A DNA stretch of 64,000 nt from Verrucomicrobiaceae bacterium. GTDB taxonomy: Bacteria > Verrucomicrobiota > Verrucomicrobiia > Verrucomicrobiales > Verrucomicrobiaceae. Within the stretch, counting starts at the first letter, position 1. Every line of letters starts with the position of its first letter. The stretch lies in assembly GCA_016795485.1 (NCBI GenBank), contig JAEUHM010000040.1:62001-126000 (forward strand). The letters run 5' to 3'. Below are positions 33,966-42,760 of this stretch, piece by piece. The position numbers and the translations under genes are program-made. The notes beneath the pieces are model-generated. The model searched no databases, was not told where the DNA came from, and was given only the letters and a program-made list of their open reading frames with translations.

Positions 33966-35402
33966 ATGCTTTGCTCACGCCGCCATTTTTTACATTCCCA
34001 GAGCTTCGGCCTTGGCTCACTCGCGCTTGCATCCCTGCTCGAGCGAGATGGACTCCTGGGCGCGCCTGCAAAGCCGGAGAGTTTTGGCGAAATCCGCTAT
34101 GACTTGACGCCAAAGAAGCCCCACTTTGAGCCGCGGGCCAAGGCAATGATCTCACTCTTCATGATGGGAGGGCCGTCACAAATGGATCTGTTCGATCCTA
34201 AGCCGATGCTGACAAAGTATCACGGCCAAAAGTTCCCTGGTGAGGTCAAATACGACAACGTGGCCCAAGCCTCGTCAAAATGCTTTGGCTCGCCGTGGAA
34301 GTTCCAAAAGCACGGGCAGTGCGGCATGGAGCTGAGCGAGTTGCTACCCAATCTCGGCCAGATCGTAGATGAGATTACTCTCATCCGCTCCATGACCTCA
34401 GGCGTGAGCAATCACGCTCAAGGATTGTATGCCATGAACGCGGGCAAAGGAATCGCTGGCCGCCCAACGCTTGGTTCTTGGATTACCTATGGCCTCGGTT
34501 GCGAAACCGATGAGCTTCCTGCCTACATGTCGCTAATCGATCCCGCTGGTCTGCCCATTTTTCCGATGGATCACTTCGGCAATGGTTGGCTGCCATCTAT
34601 TTTCCAAGGTACCATCGTGCGAGCCACCGAACCGCGTATCTTGAACCTCGATCCGCCGCCGTCACTCGCAGGAGCACCGCAGGAACGCCAAATGAAGCTG
34701 CTCCGAGCTCTTAACGACGACCACCTCGCGGAGCATCCTGGCGAACTGGATCTTCAGGCACGCATCGCAAGCTACGAACTCGCGGCTAACATGCAAACAG
34801 CGGCCAAAGAGGCTTTGGACATATCAAAAGAGCCCGCTCACATCCACAAGATGTATGGGATCGACAATGATGTGACCAAAAACTACGGCACCCGCTGCCT
34901 CATCGCCCGAAGACTCGTCGAGCGCGGAGTGCGCTACGTGCAGGTGCTCAATCCGGGACAAAGCTGGGACCAGCACAGTGCTCTGGTGACATCCCTACCA
35001 AAGCTTTGCGCGGCTATGGACAAGCCTTCGGCGGCACTCATTCTCGACCTGAAACAACGCGGTCTATTGGACACCACGGTCGTGCATTGGGGCGGTGAAA
35101 TGGGCCGTCTCCCGGTTCTGCAGAATGATGCAGGCTACGAAAAATGGGGCCGCGATCACAACACTTACGGCTTCAGCACGTGGCTAGCGGGCGGTGGATT
35201 CAAAAAAGGCTACGTGCACGGCGAAACCGACGAGTTTGGTCACAAGGCGGCCGTGGATGAAGTGAAGCACTACGACTACCACGCCACATTACTCAAAAAC
35301 TTCGGTTTGGATCACACACGCCTCACTTACAAACGCAATGGTCTGGCGGCATCCCTCACGGACAACCAAGGGGCAAAAGTCGTGGATCAACTACTGGCCT
35401 AA
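33966..35402 (+). CDS. DUF1501 family protein, exported
   Basis: A 478-aa secreted protein typical of Planctomycetes and Verrucomicrobia. The start has SRRHFLHSQSFGLGSLALAS, a Tat-like twin-Arg signal (RRHFL) with a hydrophobic stretch. The family's FMMGGPSQMDLFDPKP segment and the later GRDHNTYGFSTWLAGGG and DEFGHKA pieces are present. These enzymes are alkaline-phosphatase/sulfatase-fold proteins, and the DxFDxKP and HxN parts supply metal ligands. They are usually paired with cytochrome-domain proteins; here the partner is a PhoD-type phosphatase, whose start overlaps the stop as TAATG. The physiological substrate is unknown. Confidence 0.9.
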   Translation: MLCSRRHFLHSQSFGLGSLALASLLERDGLLGAPAKPESFGEIRYDLTPKKPHFEPRAKAMISLFMMGGPSQMDLFDPKPMLTKYHGQKFPGEVKYDNVAQASSKCFGSPWKFQKHGQCGMELSELLPNLGQIVDEITLIRSMTSGVSNHAQGLYAMNAGKGIAGRPTLGSWITYGLGCETDELPAYMSLIDPAGLPIFPMDHFGNGWLPSIFQGTIVRATEPRILNLDPPPSLAGAPQERQMKLLRALNDDHLAEHPGELDLQARIASYELAANMQTAAKEALDISKEPAHIHKMYGIDNDVTKNYGTRCLIARRLVERGVRYVQVLNPGQSWDQHSALVTSLPKLCAAMDKPSAALILDLKQRGLLDTTVVHWGGEMGRLPVLQNDAGYEKWGRDHNTYGFSTWLAGGGFKKGYVHGETDEFGHKAAVDEVKHYDYHATLLKNFGLDHTRLTYKRNGLAASLTDNQGAKVVDQLLA

Positions 35403-36412
35403 TGCGCAGAAGACAGTTCCTCTCGGCAGTCCCAGCCGCCCTTATGGCTGCCGACAACTCTGAGCGCATTGTGCGCAATGTCGTGTTCGGCTCCTGCCTG
35501 GATACTCACGAGCATCCCATGCTGGACACCACGCTCAAACTCGAGCGCGATCTTTTCGTCTTCATGGGCGACAATGTCTATGCCGACAAAGGCGGCATCC
35601 CCATGATGAAGGAAAAGTATGCCCTACTGAAGAACAGCCGTTTCTTCCGAGGCCTTCAAAACAAGCCCATCCTTGCGACATGGGACGATCACGACTTCGG
35701 GCTCAACGACGGTGGCGCAGACTATCCTCACAAGCGGGAGGCTCAAAAGGAGTTCTGGGATTGGCTGGATGAGCCGACCAACTCACCCAAGCGAAAGCAG
35801 GAAGGTGTTTACCAGTCAGTTTCTTTTGGCCCAAAAGGATCTCGACTCCAAGTGCTGCTTCTCGACACCCGCTACTTCCGCAGTTCGCTCAAGAAGGTCA
35901 CTAAAGACAAGGCGATGCTCGGCGGCGTTTACGTTCCTACTGAGGATCCAAACGCCACTATGCTCGGAGCTACTCAATGGCAATGGCTAGAGTCGGTTCT
36001 CAAAGAACCCGCCGACTTGCGCCTGATCATCAGTAGCATCCAATTTTCACCAGAAGCGCACGGCGGTGAGTGCTGGGCCAACATGCCGCACGAACAAAAG
36101 CGATTGTTGGACTTGCTGAAAGGCAGTCAGGCCGTTGTCCTGAGCGGTGACCGCCACTGGTGCGAGTTTTCGCACAACGGGATCTACGACTTCACTTCGA
36201 GTTCCATGACGCAGAAGCACCCGCGTGGAACTCCAACGGCTAACCGCTTCCGCTGTTTTCCAAAGACCTACCACCTGCCCAACGTCGGCCACCTGAACAT
36301 CGATTGGGCCGCCAAGACGCTCACATCGCGGATCATTGGCGAAGACGGCACCACCAAGCTCGAACAGACTCTGCCATTTAGTGCTTTGGAAGTGATGCCC
36401 AAAGGCGCGTAA
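35402..36412 (+). CDS. PhoD-like alkaline phosphatase D family phosphoesterase
   Basis: A 336-aa exported metallophosphoesterase. The N-terminus MRRRQFLSAVPAALMA is a Tat signal. Metal-binding motifs are FMGDNVYAD, ATWDDHDFGLND and LSGDRHWCEF, in the usual order for this family, which hydrolyses phosphomonoesters or diesters with Ca/Fe in the periplasm. It is coupled to the DUF1501 gene by a one-base overlap (TAATG). Its 3' end overlaps the end of the convergent sulfatase gene by 35 bp. A role in phosphate or phospholipid turnover is the likeliest, given the family. Confidence 0.85.
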   Translation: MRRRQFLSAVPAALMAADNSERIVRNVVFGSCLDTHEHPMLDTTLKLERDLFVFMGDNVYADKGGIPMMKEKYALLKNSRFFRGLQNKPILATWDDHDFGLNDGGADYPHKREAQKEFWDWLDEPTNSPKRKQEGVYQSVSFGPKGSRLQVLLLDTRYFRSSLKKVTKDKAMLGGVYVPTEDPNATMLGATQWQWLESVLKEPADLRLIISSIQFSPEAHGGECWANMPHEQKRLLDLLKGSQAVVLSGDRHWCEFSHNGIYDFTSSSMTQKHPRGTPTANRFRCFPKTYHLPNVGHLNIDWAAKTLTSRIIGEDGTTKLEQTLPFSALEVMPKGA

Positions 36413-37745
36413 ACAGATCGCGATGGGCGGGTGATTCGCTAAGGTCACTTAGCTCTTGAGGATCTGTATGGAGATCAAAGAGTTGGGAGCGGTTCTGTTT
36501 CCAGTAGTGGATGAGTTTGAAGCGGTTCTCTCTCACCATGGTCTGTGTGTCGGTGAAATGGGCGATGATCAGGGGATGGAGCTCCTTGATGTTGTCCTTG
36601 AGCAGCGGGAGGAGACTTTTTCCTTGGACGGTGGAAGGGATCGGCAAGGCCGCGAGTTCGCAGAGTGTTGGGAACAGGTCGTAGAGGCGACATTGGGCAC
36701 TGGATCTTTGGTTCTCCGGCATGCCTGGGCCTGCAATGATCAAGGGAACGGTAACGGTGTGCTCGTAGAGGTTTTGTTTCCCAAGTAGACCGTGACTTCC
36801 AAGGGCCAAACCTTGATCCGACGTGAAGATGATGATGGTGTTGCTCATGTGACCAGTGTCCGCCAGAGTTTGTATGACACGTCCAAGCTGACGGTCCATT
36901 TCTGTGATCATGGCATAGTAGCACGCAAGCTCCGCTTGAACGTCGGCCTGCTGCAATGGACGCGGCAGGAGTTTCTCGTCCCGACCGTCAATGTTGCCAT
37001 GATCAAACGGATGTTTGGGCGCAAAGTTGTCTGGCAGCTTCATGTCAGCCGCTCGATAGTGTCTTTCACCCTCTGGCCAGATGCGCGGGTCATGCGGCGA
37101 GGTGAAGTTGATGTGCAAAAGGAAGGGCTTGCCACGTTCCTGGCGTTCGAGAAAACGAATGGCTCCGTCTGCGATGTGGCGATCTGTAGCTGACGTCAGC
37201 CCGATGCCTTTGTCAGGTTCTGCGGTTCCGGATGCTGTCTTGAACTTCCATCCTGTGTATCCCGTAACGAGTCTTCCTGCGTGATCCGTTTGATGAGTGA
37301 GCCGTTGGCCTTTACCTCCCCCCGAACTGTAGAGTCCACTGGTGGTGGTGTAGCCATGACGCTGCGGTGTGCCGTCGGTGTGCCATTTGCCTGTGTAGCA
37401 AACGACATAACCTGCCTCGGCGAATGCGCGAGGTAGTGTTTGGAGTTTGCTATTGATGGGCGGATTTGGATACTTTGGATATGCCTCCCGGGCTGGACAG
37501 CCGGTAAGCATTTCCGCCCGGCTAACGTGACAAATCGGATAGGTGGCGACCGCACGAGTGAACGATGTGCCTCTCCTGACCAAGGCGTCGAGTGTAGGTG
37601 TCTGTATCCGCGGATTGCCCAGAGATTGAATCGTGTCGGCACGCTGGTCGTCCGATACGACGAAGACGATATTCGGAGGCTCTGCCAATGCCTGACTGGC
37701 GACCAGCACCATGCCAAACGCTATCGCGCCGAGCAAAGATTTCAT
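36378..37745 (-). CDS. Secreted sulfatase family protein
   Basis: A 455-aa arylsulfatase-type enzyme with the signal peptide MKSLLGAIAFGMVLVASQALA. The N-terminal metal site is NIVFVVSDDQRADT. The active site is PICHVSRAEMLTG, with Cys as the formylglycine residue, although the third position is Val instead of the usual Pro/Ala. Later motifs GKWHTDGT and FTSDQGLALGSHG are present. It should remove sulfate esters from polysaccharides in the periplasm, or outside. Its start overlaps the DUF4230 stop by ATGA. Its 3' end overlaps that of the phosphatase gene. Confidence 0.88.
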   Translation of the reverse strand: MKSLLGAIAFGMVLVASQALAEPPNIVFVVSDDQRADTIQSLGNPRIQTPTLDALVRRGTSFTRAVATYPICHVSRAEMLTGCPAREAYPKYPNPPINSKLQTLPRAFAEAGYVVCYTGKWHTDGTPQRHGYTTTSGLYSSGGGKGQRLTHQTDHAGRLVTGYTGWKFKTASGTAEPDKGIGLTSATDRHIADGAIRFLERQERGKPFLLHINFTSPHDPRIWPEGERHYRAADMKLPDNFAPKHPFDHGNIDGRDEKLLPRPLQQADVQAELACYYAMITEMDRQLGRVIQTLADTGHMSNTIIIFTSDQGLALGSHGLLGKQNLYEHTVTVPLIIAGPGMPENQRSSAQCRLYDLFPTLCELAALPIPSTVQGKSLLPLLKDNIKELHPLIIAHFTDTQTMVRENRFKLIHYWKQNRSQLFDLHTDPQELSDLSESPAHRDLFTRLWASLPKH

Positions 37746-38512
37746 GGGAGCGCAACGGTTGGTTTGAGTTCAGCAGGGTTCTCGTCACCAGGGAAGCGAA
37801 CAATGATCGCACTGATGCCCTCAGACCGCCACTGCTGTTCTTTTAGCAGCCAAGTGCGAACAAACTCGGCTACCGCTTTGCGCGAGGCGTCTTTGACTTG
37901 ATTGATGCGCCGCTGCGTTGCCGCACGGCGCTCGATCATTGGCGTGAGGTTGCGCTCAAGCTCGGCAAGATTGCTCGCTGCGTTAAACCTTAGCCAGCCC
38001 GCCTCAGATTTTCTGGACATTCCGTCGGTGCGAATCGCGGGCGGCAAGCTTGGCCGGATTTGGGGGGCAACCACGGTACAAACATTACCATCCACCGAGA
38101 GCTTCCATTCATCCGTTAGCTTGATGTGATAACGGTACACAACAGGCACCTGGATTTCAGATACAGTGGTGCCGAGATAGATTAGATTTCCCAGCGTCTT
38201 AATATCCACATCAGCTAAGACTTCATTCATCTCCAAAGTAGCCACTTCCAAGATATCGCCGTTAGTTGGGGTGACACTGACCAGGCTTTCCCGAAAAGTC
38301 CGAGTGATGTTCTGAGTTTGAAACTTGCCTGGCAGGGCTCCGAGAAAGCTGAAAACACCCCCAGTGGCCCTGGATAGCATGTCGGACCCCTTCCAAAATA
38401 CGAAACCGAGTAATAATGCCCCGGCGACTCCAACAACGGCCAAGCCAGCACCGCAGCCAAATCGTTTCCGTGGCGATTCAGGCAGTTGAGCGTCTGGGGG
38501 AAGGAGATTCAT
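37742..38512 (-). CDS. DUF4230 family membrane-anchored protein
   Basis: About 256 aa from the ATG at 38512 (MNLLPPDAQLPESPRKRFG), chosen because it leads into one hydrophobic helix (CGAGLAVVGVAGALLLGFVF). The extracytoplasmic part contains the DUF4230 pattern: FRESLVSVTPTNGDILEVAT, then YLGTTVSEIQVPVVYRYHI, and a helical end with QVKDASRKAVAEFVRTWLL. The family is widespread but without established function. It is translationally coupled to the sulfatase gene by ATGA, so both may concern cell-envelope sugar turnover; that link is inferred. Confidence 0.78.
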   Translation of the reverse strand: MNLLPPDAQLPESPRKRFGCGAGLAVVGVAGALLLGFVFWKGSDMLSRATGGVFSFLGALPGKFQTQNITRTFRESLVSVTPTNGDILEVATLEMNEVLADVDIKTLGNLIYLGTTVSEIQVPVVYRYHIKLTDEWKLSVDGNVCTVVAPQIRPSLPPAIRTDGMSRKSEAGWLRFNAASNLAELERNLTPMIERRAATQRRINQVKDASRKAVAEFVRTWLLKEQQWRSEGISAIIVRFPGDENPAELKPTVALP

Positions 38513-38634
38513 GGCGGGAACTGTAAGCCACCGTGACTGGATGTGAAAACCAGAAAGGGTGCTGTCTGATTGCTGCCTCAACCATCAAATCTAGTTGATT
38601 GGCGATAACATCTAGAAAATTGGCTTGTGGTATT

Positions 38635-39585
38635 ATGGAGATTATGGTTTATTTGACATGTATGAATGCAGCCCCCGCGCTACCTCCCGCCTCTTTTTCC
38701 CAAAACGCTCTCATGGCGCCACCACCCGCAGCGCCAGAGACTCACGGATTGTCCCTCCGCTCACGTCTAGACGCTGCGACAATGGCTATTCTGCAAACAA
38801 GAGATCAAGTTGTCCGATCACTCGACAAGCATTTGTCAGAGTTGCACTCATTACGACGTGCATTGAGCGAGGCAGACTCACCTCTGGTGTCGCAATCCGC
38901 ACCCGCAATTTCCATCTCGGCACCACCGCCGCAGAGTGAGCTGCAAACTCCGGTGTCAGTGACTATCCTGCCACCAACACCAGCGCCAGTTATGCCAAAG
39001 CCCGTGATGACTCAGGTAGTTTGGCCCTCGGCTCAGAACGCTCCTGCTGTAGCGCCAGCAACCGCCGAGAGAGCAGCTGGTGGCCAGCTCCCACTTCCCA
39101 CCATGCCACCCCCTGCGGTCATCAACGCGCTACAGGGACTCCAAGATGTTCTGCTTCAGAAGGCACCTCTTACTCCACCGCCAATGCCCGTGAGTGCAGT
39201 CTTCACCGAACAGTTGCCCGCACTGCCGGAAGCTCCAACGGTGCTCCAACCTGCCCCAGTTGCAGCTTCCATCAGTCCCTTCGAACTCGTGCCGTCTCAA
39301 ACCACTATTTCTCCAAGTCAGTCAGACTTTGTCCCACAGCAGCGCACTCCAACCATTCCACAGGTGCCACTCAGTGTGGCGAGAGAAGCGACAACCGACC
39401 CAAAGATTGACCAAGCAACATTGGAGGATCTGAATGCAGCTCTGGCTTATGCATTCTCACAGGCAGCGACACCCGTGCAGTCATCCTCACAAGGAGGACC
39501 AATGACGAGTGTGATGTCCCAACTCAATCCAGCGGGCCTGCAACAAGTCACCAACCAACAGTGGCAGTTGCCTCCTCGCCACTAG
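38635..39585 (+). CDS. Proline-rich protein of unknown function
   Basis: From ATG 38635, about 316 aa: MEIMVYLTCMNAAPALPPAS, then a helical patch (LDAATMAILQTRDQVVRSLD, KHLSELHSLRRAL). A long Pro/Gln/Ala-rich disordered stretch follows (TILPPTPAPVMPKPV, APPPQSEL), and a small helical end (QATLEDLNAALAYAFSQA). The frame is sustained and codon use looks coding, but the start is uncertain because several Met codons follow and no signal peptide is seen. It runs convergent to the FecR gene. The character suggests a structural or surface linker. Confidence 0.5.
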   Translation: MEIMVYLTCMNAAPALPPASFSQNALMAPPPAAPETHGLSLRSRLDAATMAILQTRDQVVRSLDKHLSELHSLRRALSEADSPLVSQSAPAISISAPPPQSELQTPVSVTILPPTPAPVMPKPVMTQVVWPSAQNAPAVAPATAERAAGGQLPLPTMPPPAVINALQGLQDVLLQKAPLTPPPMPVSAVFTEQLPALPEAPTVLQPAPVAASISPFELVPSQTTISPSQSDFVPQQRTPTIPQVPLSVAREATTDPKIDQATLEDLNAALAYAFSQAATPVQSSSQGGPMTSVMSQLNPAGLQQVTNQQWQLPPRH

Positions 39586-39612
39586 GTTTCGGGCATCAAT
39601 CGATCAGGGCAC

Positions 39613-41730
39613 TCAATAAGCCGGTCGGCTGGAGAAACTGCCTCCCCCTGGGGCTGCCGGGGTGCCGCCTTGCGTAAAGTTGCCAGCCCCTGGTGTGTTG
39701 AACCTCTTTGTGTCAGCGTAAACGTTCACTGCACCAGTGGATTCAACAGATTTGCCCGGCAGAATCTCAACCGTGCGGCCTGCGATATTCGTTAGCGGCG
39801 AGTTGAGCGTTGTGTTGTCAACAAAACGTACTCCAGCATTGCCCGCGCCTTCAGCATACAATTTGATCGCGCTTGCAGCGCTGATCGTGGTACCTCCGAT
39901 AGTAATCCATCCGTTCGTGCCAAGGGTATGCGCCTTGAATACATCGGCAGATGCCATGGAGTTGGTCAGATTGATATTCCCCGTAGAGGCTGTGAGCTCG
40001 ATCACACCGTTGCTCTGAAGGTCAGAGCCGATGACATCAATGTTTCCAGTGGTAGAACTCAACACGAGAAGTGCACCCGGAGCCGTAAGCGCCTTCAGTT
40101 GGGAGGAGTTGGTAATGCGAATGTGACGTTTTGCCTGAATCCGCAGTTCATTGTTGTTAGCGGTAATTGATGCCTCGTTCACCTCTACATCACGCCCAGC
40201 CGTAAAGGACGCTGAGTCAACCTCAACGACAGCACCTGAGACTCTCACATCCCTGCCAGCCACTACAGTCAGCTCAGATGGCCCGGGGGAACCATAACTG
40301 TCGGATGTAAGGCTGATGCCACCTTCGATAATGACATCAGAAGCCAAGCCAGCTGCCACGAGAAGCAGGTCTTGCTCATGACCGGTAATAGCGGTGTCCG
40401 TAGAGCGCACAATCACATCTCCGCGGTCAGAATAAAGCATTAGACTTGCGAGCGGAGTGGTCTCCAGCGCGAGGACCGGTGAGTCAACTGGATCGCCCCC
40501 GGAACCAGGTGGCACGGTGACTCCAGGGAACGAACTACTATTGCCAACCATCAAATCGCCCTCCGTTGCAAATGCGACATTCGATATACCGGCTGATCTC
40601 AGGTCAAGCCCTCCGATCGTGAAATCCGGCGTTCCATTGATCAACGCACTTCCAAACTTAAACACCGCCCAACTTCCGGCCTCGTTAAGGGTCTGCTGAA
40701 GAAAGGGATCAATGACGTCTGTTCTTCCAAAAACGCGCTCTTGGAACAAACCATCGTGGGCACCACTATAGGCAAGTCCCGAAGCGTTTGTCAGACGTCC
40801 GGTATTGGTATTGACGTCGATGTGGGGGTTCGTCCTGACAGATGTGGTTTCGTTAATAAAGGCGCGACCAGCAATGACGGGTATGCCTCCGCTGGCATCG
40901 CCATCTTGACCGCCGGGTCTGCCACCAGAGCCATCGGGGCCATCGGATGGTCGTTCGCTAGGAGGTGCGCCACCGCCAGGGGTGAGGGTGAAGTTTCTAA
41001 ACAGGTCCGCACGCGTTTGTTGATTCAGTGAAACGGTGGTGCCGCGTCCTGTTATGGTTAAAGGTGTCGGTTCCAGCCGACCACGTTCTAGGCGCTGGTT
41101 CTGCTGATTCACGGCCTGCTGAACTTGATTTTGGTTCGGGAGGCCTTCCTCATTGCCATTGATTAGCTTTGACGTCTTGAGCAGAGTCTTCAAATCAATG
41201 TCCACCGGCTCAGGGATTGATGTCGCATCGGGTTTCATGATGAGCATCTGGCCAGCGGTGAAACTACTGAAGCGCCCAGGCTGATCGTTGAAATACAAGT
41301 CTACGATGCCCTCGATCACGATAAGCTTGATGTAGCCGTTGGGCATGTATTCAAACATGACTGTGGTGCCGGTGACCGCTGCCGTGACGGTCGCCGTACG
41401 TACCTTGGCTCCTCCACGCCCCTTTGGCACTTGGAGAAGCATCACACCGTGATCAAGATCTAGGGTCCGCGCCTCACCCTTGAGCGTAAAACGGGAATTG
41501 GCCCCCAACCGAGTGAGAGACTGGTCAGGGAATCTGAGTTCAGCGCGGGAGGCTGCTCCTGTGGCGATGGAAGTGACGGGAGTGAGTTTCTCTCCGACCA
41601 CCGCTGTCCGTGGAGCTTCAGCAGCTCTTAGAACCCTGACATCCTGATGCACTCGAGTGACTTCGGCTTCCTTGTATTCCACCGCATGTGCGATGGAACT
41701 GAGGATTAACATGATGAGCGTCTTCTTCAT
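39613..41730 (-). CDS. FecR-domain protein with a beta-helix-like passenger
   Basis: A 705-aa secreted protein with the signal peptide MKKTLIMLILSSIAHA. The FecR domain (about residues 35-160) has VGEKLTPVTSIATGAASRAE, then GANSRFTLKGEARTLDLDHG and TATVTAAVTGTTVMFEY. A Gly/Pro/Asp-rich linker follows (residues ~255-285), then a filamentous-hemagglutinin-like series of short repeats with NNxLxIxA and GNI-type turns (SITANNNELRIQAKRH, LSSTTGNIDVIGSDLQS), suggesting a beta-helix. It probably sits in the periplasm or outer membrane. It is followed by the barrel gene and CHASE2 cyclase, the usual partners of this FecR type. Confidence 0.82.
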   Translation of the reverse strand: MKKTLIMLILSSIAHAVEYKEAEVTRVHQDVRVLRAAEAPRTAVVGEKLTPVTSIATGAASRAELRFPDQSLTRLGANSRFTLKGEARTLDLDHGVMLLQVPKGRGGAKVRTATVTAAVTGTTVMFEYMPNGYIKLIVIEGIVDLYFNDQPGRFSSFTAGQMLIMKPDATSIPEPVDIDLKTLLKTSKLINGNEEGLPNQNQVQQAVNQQNQRLERGRLEPTPLTITGRGTTVSLNQQTRADLFRNFTLTPGGGAPPSERPSDGPDGSGGRPGGQDGDASGGIPVIAGRAFINETTSVRTNPHIDVNTNTGRLTNASGLAYSGAHDGLFQERVFGRTDVIDPFLQQTLNEAGSWAVFKFGSALINGTPDFTIGGLDLRSAGISNVAFATEGDLMVGNSSSFPGVTVPPGSGGDPVDSPVLALETTPLASLMLYSDRGDVIVRSTDTAITGHEQDLLLVAAGLASDVIIEGGISLTSDSYGSPGPSELTVVAGRDVRVSGAVVEVDSASFTAGRDVEVNEASITANNNELRIQAKRHIRITNSSQLKALTAPGALLVLSSTTGNIDVIGSDLQSNGVIELTASTGNINLTNSMASADVFKAHTLGTNGWITIGGTTISAASAIKLYAEGAGNAGVRFVDNTTLNSPLTNIAGRTVEILPGKSVESTGAVNVYADTKRFNTPGAGNFTQGGTPAAPGGGSFSSRPAY

Positions 41731-41744
41731 GGACTATTCAAAAT

Positions 41745-42707
41745 TTAGAACCTCACACGCAGAGCGATGCTAGGCCCTGCAAGATGGGTTTCGTAGTCGA
41801 ACACATCGACGTTGCTACTGTTAAAGGTGAAATTGTAGCCAGCACTCATCTCTAGCCATTCTTTGGGTCGCCAGTTCAGCGCAACGCCAGCGTTGTGATA
41901 CCAATCCTGCCTCCCTTCGAAGTTAAAGTAGTCATAGAACACAGTGCGATAGGTGGTAAGGAGCGCCAAGGTTCGGCTGAGCCGGAGTGAGTAGCCCAAC
42001 TGTGCCCAATGCTCATGCCGTTGCAGAAACTCCGGCTCTGCAGCAAATGAAAGCTGACTCTGCAAGCTAACGTGAATGCTGTTGAGGCGATTGATGGTAA
42101 ACGCACGGTAGGCTCCCAGCCTCGCGCTGTGAGATTCATAGAGCGCATCGCTATCCAAGTCCTGTGTAATGCGCTGATACCCGTATTGAACGTACAGCAA
42201 TGTGTCCCACAACTCTGGCATCTGGATGATTAGACCCGCCGTGCCCTCCCAATACTCATAGTTAAGGATGTCCAGCTTGTCGTAACGGAATGAACTCAAT
42301 CCCGCCTGAACGTCACCGATGAAGCGCCCCTTCAAGCGCTGCTGCCATGCTAGGTTAACGCCGCCGACCATGAAATAGTCTTCCACAGCGCCCGCGTTCA
42401 CATTCGCCGCGTTGCTCGTCCAAAAACCGCTAGTGTGCGCTGTGGCCCTGAAATGACGACTCTTTTCGTGCTTTCGGAGAATGAGTTGCAGCCCAATGTC
42501 ATCATCAGCTGCAGACGATGGGGCCTCCACCCCCAGATTGTCCAACCCGGTGAGGTCATCCTTCGTGTCTGAAGACAGCAATGAAGCCGCAGCATCATCT
42601 GCTCTCAAACCTTCCACAGCACGTGCCGGATCTGCAAAGGTCTGTGCTTACAGAGGGAGTGCGGTCGGGAGAACTCCAATACAAAATGCTATCAAAAGTC
42701 CGCGCAT
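41745..42707 (-). pseudogene. Outer-membrane beta-barrel protein with an in-frame TAA in the signal peptide
   Basis: The barrel part has alternating strands and ends in ...GPSIALRVRF with terminal Phe, typical of outer-membrane insertion. The gene starts at ATG 42707 as a clear signal peptide, MRGLLIAFCIGVLPTALPL. The next codon is TAA (42648-42650), followed in the same frame by AQTFADPARAVEGLRADDAA, the start of the mature protein. CAA changed to TAA would explain it (LQAQ is a common cleavage site). Without readthrough or an internal start at 42617 (which lacks a signal), no exported protein can be made. It forms a FecR/barrel/CHASE2 set. Confidence 0.75.
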
Positions 42708-42760
42708 CTCTTTGATATAAGCAATTTGAAGGCAAGTGTTACCAAAATCTCACTTTTTCC

